From Druceiella hillmani (Eukaryota; Arthropoda; Insecta; Lepidoptera; Hepialidae), in assembly GCA_039881145.1 (NCBI GenBank), contig JAYKKI010000006.1:14329001-14393000 (forward strand): a stretch of DNA of 64,000 nucleotides. Direction: 5' to 3'. Position numbers and translations under genes: made by a program. Below the pieces are notes generated by a model, which was given only the letters and a program-made list of their open reading frames with translations, ran no database searches and was not told where the DNA came from. This document shows, piece by piece, positions 58,871 to 64,000 of the stretch (position 1 is its first letter; each line of letters starts with the position of its first letter).

Positions 58871-59713
58871 TTAGGTTAGCGTAAAAATAATATTTACTAT
58901 TTATATTCTCAACAAACCTATGAATGAATATTAAAAAAACATGTGGAAAAACAACCTCTCCTTCAGGCACATCACATCTGAACACATCTGAAGTCTTCAA
59001 AGATTGTCGATATCCATATAGATATGACCTAAATTTTTACAAAAAACTAGTCATCGTAAGCATTATTCATGTCTATTAATTCAATTTATATCATTTTAAT
59101 TTTAGAATTCTACTTTTGTAGCACAATTTTATTAGTCTTGTTTGATTATAGACGGGTGTTATTTGAATCTAAATATAAATCAAGATTATATTAAATCAAA
59201 TTGTTTAATTATAGCGACATGTGATGTTTATATACCATTATCGATTCAACGTCAATTAAATAAATTACAATGCCTCCAAAATTTATGTATTCGCTAAATT
59301 ATTAATCTAAAAAATTATGACTTTATTTCTAAGTTAAGGGCGCTCTTTATTTTGAAGAAGTTAAGCGATCGACGCAATGCTGTATGCTCCCTTTAATATT
59401 TTGAAAAGTCCCTTCAGAATATCTCATCTTAGCTCCACTTTAACAAAACTAAACTATTCAGGGTCTACGATTAATAGACATGCTGCCAAAATAATGGTAT
59501 ATACCATATTCCACAGATGCCTAAAAGTTATTACTATTTTATTTATTGCCAATACAAGCGCACACAATTTTTGCATATATTATAGTTGTAAAAAAATAAT
59601 TATACCAAAAATTACGCAAATCTTAGTTGAATCTCTTGAAGCCGTTTGGAGAATTTTATTTTGATGTAAATACCTCTTTAAATTTGCTACCATACGGGGG
59701 CAATCCAAAAAAC
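58871..59713. other. No recognisable gene
   Basis: A 95-codon plus frame at 59377-59664 is AT-driven and has no motif. Confidence 0.4.
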
Positions 59714-59819
59714 CTAATGATAACAAAATCGGGGAATACAGTTTGGCGTTGCAGTTTCGAATCTATCTTCTACATCAAAAATTAAATTGTACCACTGGTT
59801 AGCTATAGGATCAAAGAAT

Positions 59820-59900
59820 TCATTACGATAAACGAGAACAATGACGCATCGCGCGCTGTCAAGGGGGAGGCGCCGCCATTTTGAAGTTATTTTGCTGCGT
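59820..59900 (-). promoter_or_regulatory. YY1/Pho-like motif in a GC-rich spot
   Basis: On the minus strand, TTCAAAATGGCGGCGCCTCC (about 59886-59867) contains AAAATGGCGGC, a close match to the YY1/Pleiohomeotic consensus, beside GGGGGAGGCGCCGCC (plus) and CAGCGCGCGATGCGTCA (minus). Such motifs often sit at housekeeping transcription starts. The minus frame after it is open for about 65 codons but unrecognised. Confidence 0.3.
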
Positions 59901-62110
59901 ATCGAGATTTGCAATTAGTATAACTTTTGATATGGAAAAGCTACGATGTTCGTTTAAGTTTTAATCGTCAGCTGTCGTCAAAATCTATCGATTGTATATA
60001 AAACATTAGTTTAAAGTAGTGACAGTGAATATAATAAGGTGTTAAAATAAAAAAATATTATCAAAAATATATATTTAAAAAATATAACCCGTTACATAGA
60101 CGTATTCACGTACAACACACGGCCGTGTCCATGACAGCCACATCCCAAATTTTTTAATTTTCTTTTGACTACTTGTTTTTTAAGAACATTTTAAGTTATA
60201 ATATAAATATAATAATACCTACTTATTAAATCGGAACTCACATTCCGTTCATTCCTCGTTTATTAAATTCATTTATATTAAAGCATGTTTAAATCTACAC
60301 GCAAACGAACGACCGGCACTTACACTAGACTATAATAAAATGTAGCAACTTTTGTTGTAACAGTTTTGTTTTTTTATAATGAAGTTTTAATAATAGGTTG
60401 TATTATTATTTTCGACTTGCTTATTTATTTTAGACTCTTCGATAAAACCAAGGTTAACTTGTGAAAGCGAAATTTCAATCAGCGTTACACACTGATTGAT
60501 GTCCAAAAATATGATTCGAAACATTAAACTGTAATTCAATTATTATCTGTTACGTCAGCCAGATAAGTTTTGAGAGACCGTAAAAGGAAACGGAATTTTC
60601 AACTGGTTCAACTTTTACACTTGCCATACCGGTTACCGAATAATGGGTACAAAATTCCATGATTGAATATTAAAACGAATATGTTTTTGTATAAAATTTG
60701 TATAATTAGATATATAATTTTGTAAAAGAAACATACAAAATATGTTATTCGAAAAGTAGAAATAATACATTGTCAGTCTTATTTAATCAATTATAACAGT
60801 CGCTAAGTTTCTGTGCCGGTATATATTAGCTACAAAATAAACTTGCCCATTAATTAAACCCAAAATAATTTAAAATGCACCTCGGATATGTGATGTTTAC
60901 ACTTTTGTTTATTTTGCGTAGTTTATTCTTTCTACTGCTATTTCACTATTATTAAGTATTTCCTTTAATAAAATGTCGAACATTAATGACGTTTGATTTA
61001 ACAAAAATAAAAATGTTCTATCTATAGCATAGTATATCTGGATGCAATATGTGCATTGTTCCAAAATACAGTCACTAAAAGAATGTCATTTTTATAGAAC
61101 TCGTTTACGAGTTTTTATTGTGTTATTCTTTTACTCTAGCCAATGTCAACGATGGTTTTGCTTGCTGAAATAGTCACTTCTTTTTGTTTAGCAAAATTTA
61201 AGTTTACATAATAAGAAAATAGAAAATTTTCTCAGTTTCATTTTGTTGTTTCTTCGGTATAAACCGTCCTAAAAATGGAAAAAAGTACCACAGAAATGCA
61301 ATCTACAGTGAATTTTCCATAATATAGTAAAAGTCGAATGTAACACTGGCTCTCAATTTAAATTATCGAAAACTTTTGTTTACAGCATCATCGACCAACT
61401 TAAGCAGATCGTTGACGCTCAGAAAAATTAAAAGTTACAACTTCCGGATCAGAAATTTCGTCGTTATTACTAACAAGGGCAATAAATACGTTATCGCTCT
61501 AGAAATTTGCACCAAAGTGAACAAATTTTCATTTATATTGTCTTGGCCGGTTTCGCAACGGTGAAAAGGCAGTTGACGGACACTGATTTGAGGGACACTG
61601 TCACGTTGACTGGTCACTGGCAGTTGAGGGACACTGTGCATAAACCACCAAACAAAAACACACAAAATAAAAGGAAATCGAGATTGAAATAATTTTGAAA
61701 GAAAACATTTAAACTACACTTGTTTGAATTAAAGAATCAAAGTTTAAAATATTTATTTCGAAAAAGAAAATATATCTTATTATAATCTTAAAAAACAAAA
61801 ATTCCAGTTTTATTAGGTTAATTATTTTTTGTTAATGAACCCGATATCCATCCATTATGGATATATTATACTTTAAATCATAAATAAAATCATACTGTCG
61901 ATGTTACACGCTTTTTTAACAAAAAAATTATGCATCACTCAAGATATTTCGGCTGCAGCGAGATTCTTTAAGACGAATACATCACCCTAACGATTATTAG
62001 CTGCCGCTTACTTTCACAGCAAGCCACAGTGACTAGTTATCCACATTCTGTAATAACTATTCAGTCTTTTCCATATCGATATAATCCTCGTTTACTTCAC
62101 TATTAGGCTT
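59901..62110. other. No recognisable gene
   Basis: AT-rich. Near 61560-61640 a short string GAGGGACACTGT recurs twice. No RNA gene or known repeat. Confidence 0.4.
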
Positions 62111-62242
62111 ATGGCTGGAAATGCCAGTTTCACGCCACATGACTTAAAAAGGGAAATTGCAAGAAGAGCGAGCCGGAACCGATTGCCACCCTACAGTGTG
62201 ACTAATAAACGCCTACGCTTCTTAAGGACGAAGGCCGTATAA
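62111..62242 (+). other. Small basic open frame, 43 codons, uncertain
   Basis: ATG at 62111 starts MAGNASFTPHDLKREIARRA followed by SRNRLPPYSVTNKRLRFLRT and a stop. The composition is more codon-like than the surroundings, but no motif or splice signal supports it. It may be a transposon fragment. Confidence 0.2.
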
Positions 62243-62935
62243 CTGAGAACGAGGTGATATATGGCTATATTTGTTTGTGAGCTTAAATAATAGTAACTAA
62301 CTCATTCATTTTAATTACCAAAAATTCGATCTAAGGGTACAGAATTTTGTTCCTCGCCCTGAATTTACTTGAAAAAAATTAGCTCTTGTTAAAAACAATT
62401 TTTGAAAATAAGAACTGATATTCTATTTGTTCCAAAACTTCTATTTATTGACGTTTCCCAAAAGAACAGAAATATATTTCACAAAAATACGGTTGAGAAA
62501 ATTTCTAAAGTCGTAACGACCAAAGTCGTGATGGAAACAAAATTATTCACGTGCTTGAAAATGAGGAATAATTTTTTTTTAAACCCTAAATGCAAAATGG
62601 GGTGGCTTTTTTATATACCCCATCGTGTAGGATATTGTTAAATGGGTCTTTCAAAAATATTGAAGGTTTGTCATGAACACTTTTTCAATACAGGGATGCG
62701 TTTACGAAATATTAAGCTTTAAAGTAGTCATTTTTAATAAAGTTACGTGTTCTCCTACCAGCTAAACCTATTTTTTTAATAACCGAAAGAATTCCAATTA
62801 AACGGAAAGTATCACAGTTAAGTAGGCCCTACTAGTTTACAATAGTCGACCGACGTGTTATTGGGTCTATAAAAAATTCATCGAAACTCCATATATGGCA
62901 ACTGAAAAATAATTTGTATTGTAAAATGTATATGT
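62243..62935. other. No recognisable feature
   Basis: AT-rich non-coding DNA. Confidence 0.4.
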
Positions 62936-63465
62936 ATTATGTCTGTGAAAGATATACTAAGCAATATATTTATATATTTACATGGTGAGAAATAATATTA
63001 TTTAAATATGCACCATGTTTAACGTTATTTATTATGTCTGTGAAATTTATTATGTCTGTGGTATTGTATATTTATTATGTCTGTGAAAGATATACTAAGC
63101 AATATATTTATATATTTACATGGTGAGAAATAATATTATTCAAATATGCACCATGTTTAACGTTATTTATTATGTCTGTGATATTCTATATTTATTTTGT
63201 CTGTGAAAGATATACTAAGCAATATATTATATATTTACATGGTGAGAAATAATATTATTTAAATATGCACCATGTTTTACGTTATTTATTGTGTCTGTGA
63301 AATTAATTGTGTCTGTGATATTGTATATTTATTATATCTGTGAAAGATATACTAAGCAATATATTTATATATTTACATGGTGAGAAATAATATAATTCAA
63401 ATATGCACCATGTTCAACGTTATTTATTATGTCTGTGAAATTTATTATGTCTGTAATATTCTATA
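62936..63465. repeat. Tandem repeat of about 120-138 bp, 4 copies
   Basis: CTGTGAAAGATATACTAAGC recurs near 62943, 63080, 63200 and 63338, with ACATGGTGAGAAATAATATT and AATATGCACCATGTTTAACG. Spacings are about 138, 120 and 138 because an 18-bp piece (TATGTCTGTGAAATTTAT) is present or absent. Confidence 0.95.
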
Positions 63466-64000
63466 TTTAGTATGATTAGACCTTTATATCGAGACACGCA
63501 ATATTCAATAATAATACACATTCAAGCGCTATTATTGCTATTACCACACTATGAATTAATGAATATTATATTTCCATCGTCGCAGGACTGCAATGCGATC
63601 CGCGCGAGGTCTACTCTGTTGATATATTACACCACACGACGTTATGCAAGACGAAATAGGTCAAAACACAACACAGTATATTTGAGAAGGTTCAAGTGGA
63701 AGATGTGACACTTGAAGCTATATGCCAACACTTGTACCATGACATTTCGGATCAACCAGCCTTACCTTTACGACATTCTAATGTATTCTTTAAAACTACG
63801 AATTCAGTTCTTGACATTATATTAGATTCTTATATATCTCGTACAAGAAACTTCTAAAACAAAAAAGGCAGCAGGCGAATTTCTTTTTCCCCGCAATCGC
63901 ATCGTCGTAGGTTCGCCACACCATTCGACGCCACTTCACACCGTTTGTGCGCATTGTTTAGCAATCGTGCCGATCGTCCATCGATTACTCGAAAACAATC
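63466..64000. other. Right edge, GC-richer end, unassigned
   Basis: A 78-codon frame at 63472-63708 has no motif. From 63860 the sequence becomes GC-richer (CGCATCGTCGTAGGTTCGCC, CGTGCCGATCGTCCATCG), as expected near an exon or promoter beyond the edge. Confidence 0.3.

Overview
The window looks like nuclear DNA of an insect, most probably a moth or butterfly. It is AT-rich, genes are sparse and split by long introns with GT/AG junctions, and much of it is repeats. The lepidopteran call rests on Bm1-type SINE copies (about 7.9 and 41.8 kb) and on RTE-like tails of the kind common in that order (about 16.9 and 52.6 kb). No bacterial, organellar or viral feature was recognised.

The main gene is a secreted group III phospholipase A2-like gene on the minus strand. 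I could join three coding exons by exact splice sites and matching phases: 33096-32034 (signal peptide and long acidic, Asn/Thr-rich leader), 6779-6561 (pre-domain) and 2417-2261 (calcium loop and catalytic His-Asp). Intron 1 is about 25 kb and intron 2 about 4.1 kb. The C-terminal coding part was not found and should lie left of the window. At the left edge, bases 1-324 are the last coding part of an unrelated plus-strand membrane-protein gene, so the two genes probably overlap or nest on opposite strands.

Inside PLA2 intron 1 (6.8-32.0 kb) lie a broken MADF-BESS gene (29.0-30.8 kb, plus), a decayed transposon gene with a GGQNKN motif (11.3-13.7 kb, minus), a LINE reverse-transcriptase remnant (14.4-15.3 kb, minus), a Tc1 transposase remnant (31.2-31.6 kb, plus), minisatellites, and short near-perfect hairpins. 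Intron 2 holds a 28-copy 30-bp minisatellite and an inverted-repeat element that reaches almost to the exon 3 splice acceptor.

From 33.2 to 64 kb I found no convincing protein-coding gene. It holds transposon remnants (mariner-like at 50.5-51.2 kb, LINE at 58.4-58.9 kb), larger tandem repeats (36.3-38.1 kb, 62.9-63.5 kb), a 33-bp-stem hairpin at 47.0 kb, a local 115-bp duplication around 44-45 kb, and possible but unproven promoter-like spots.

Three dispersed non-autonomous repeat families recur. Family A is a palindromic element with flanking direct repeats of 11-16 bp. Family B is about 480-660 bp long and carries a TA microsatellite at a fixed internal place. Family C is about 160-375 bp. 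A fourth, family F, occurs twice. All function and family calls come from reading the sequence by eye; no database search was run.
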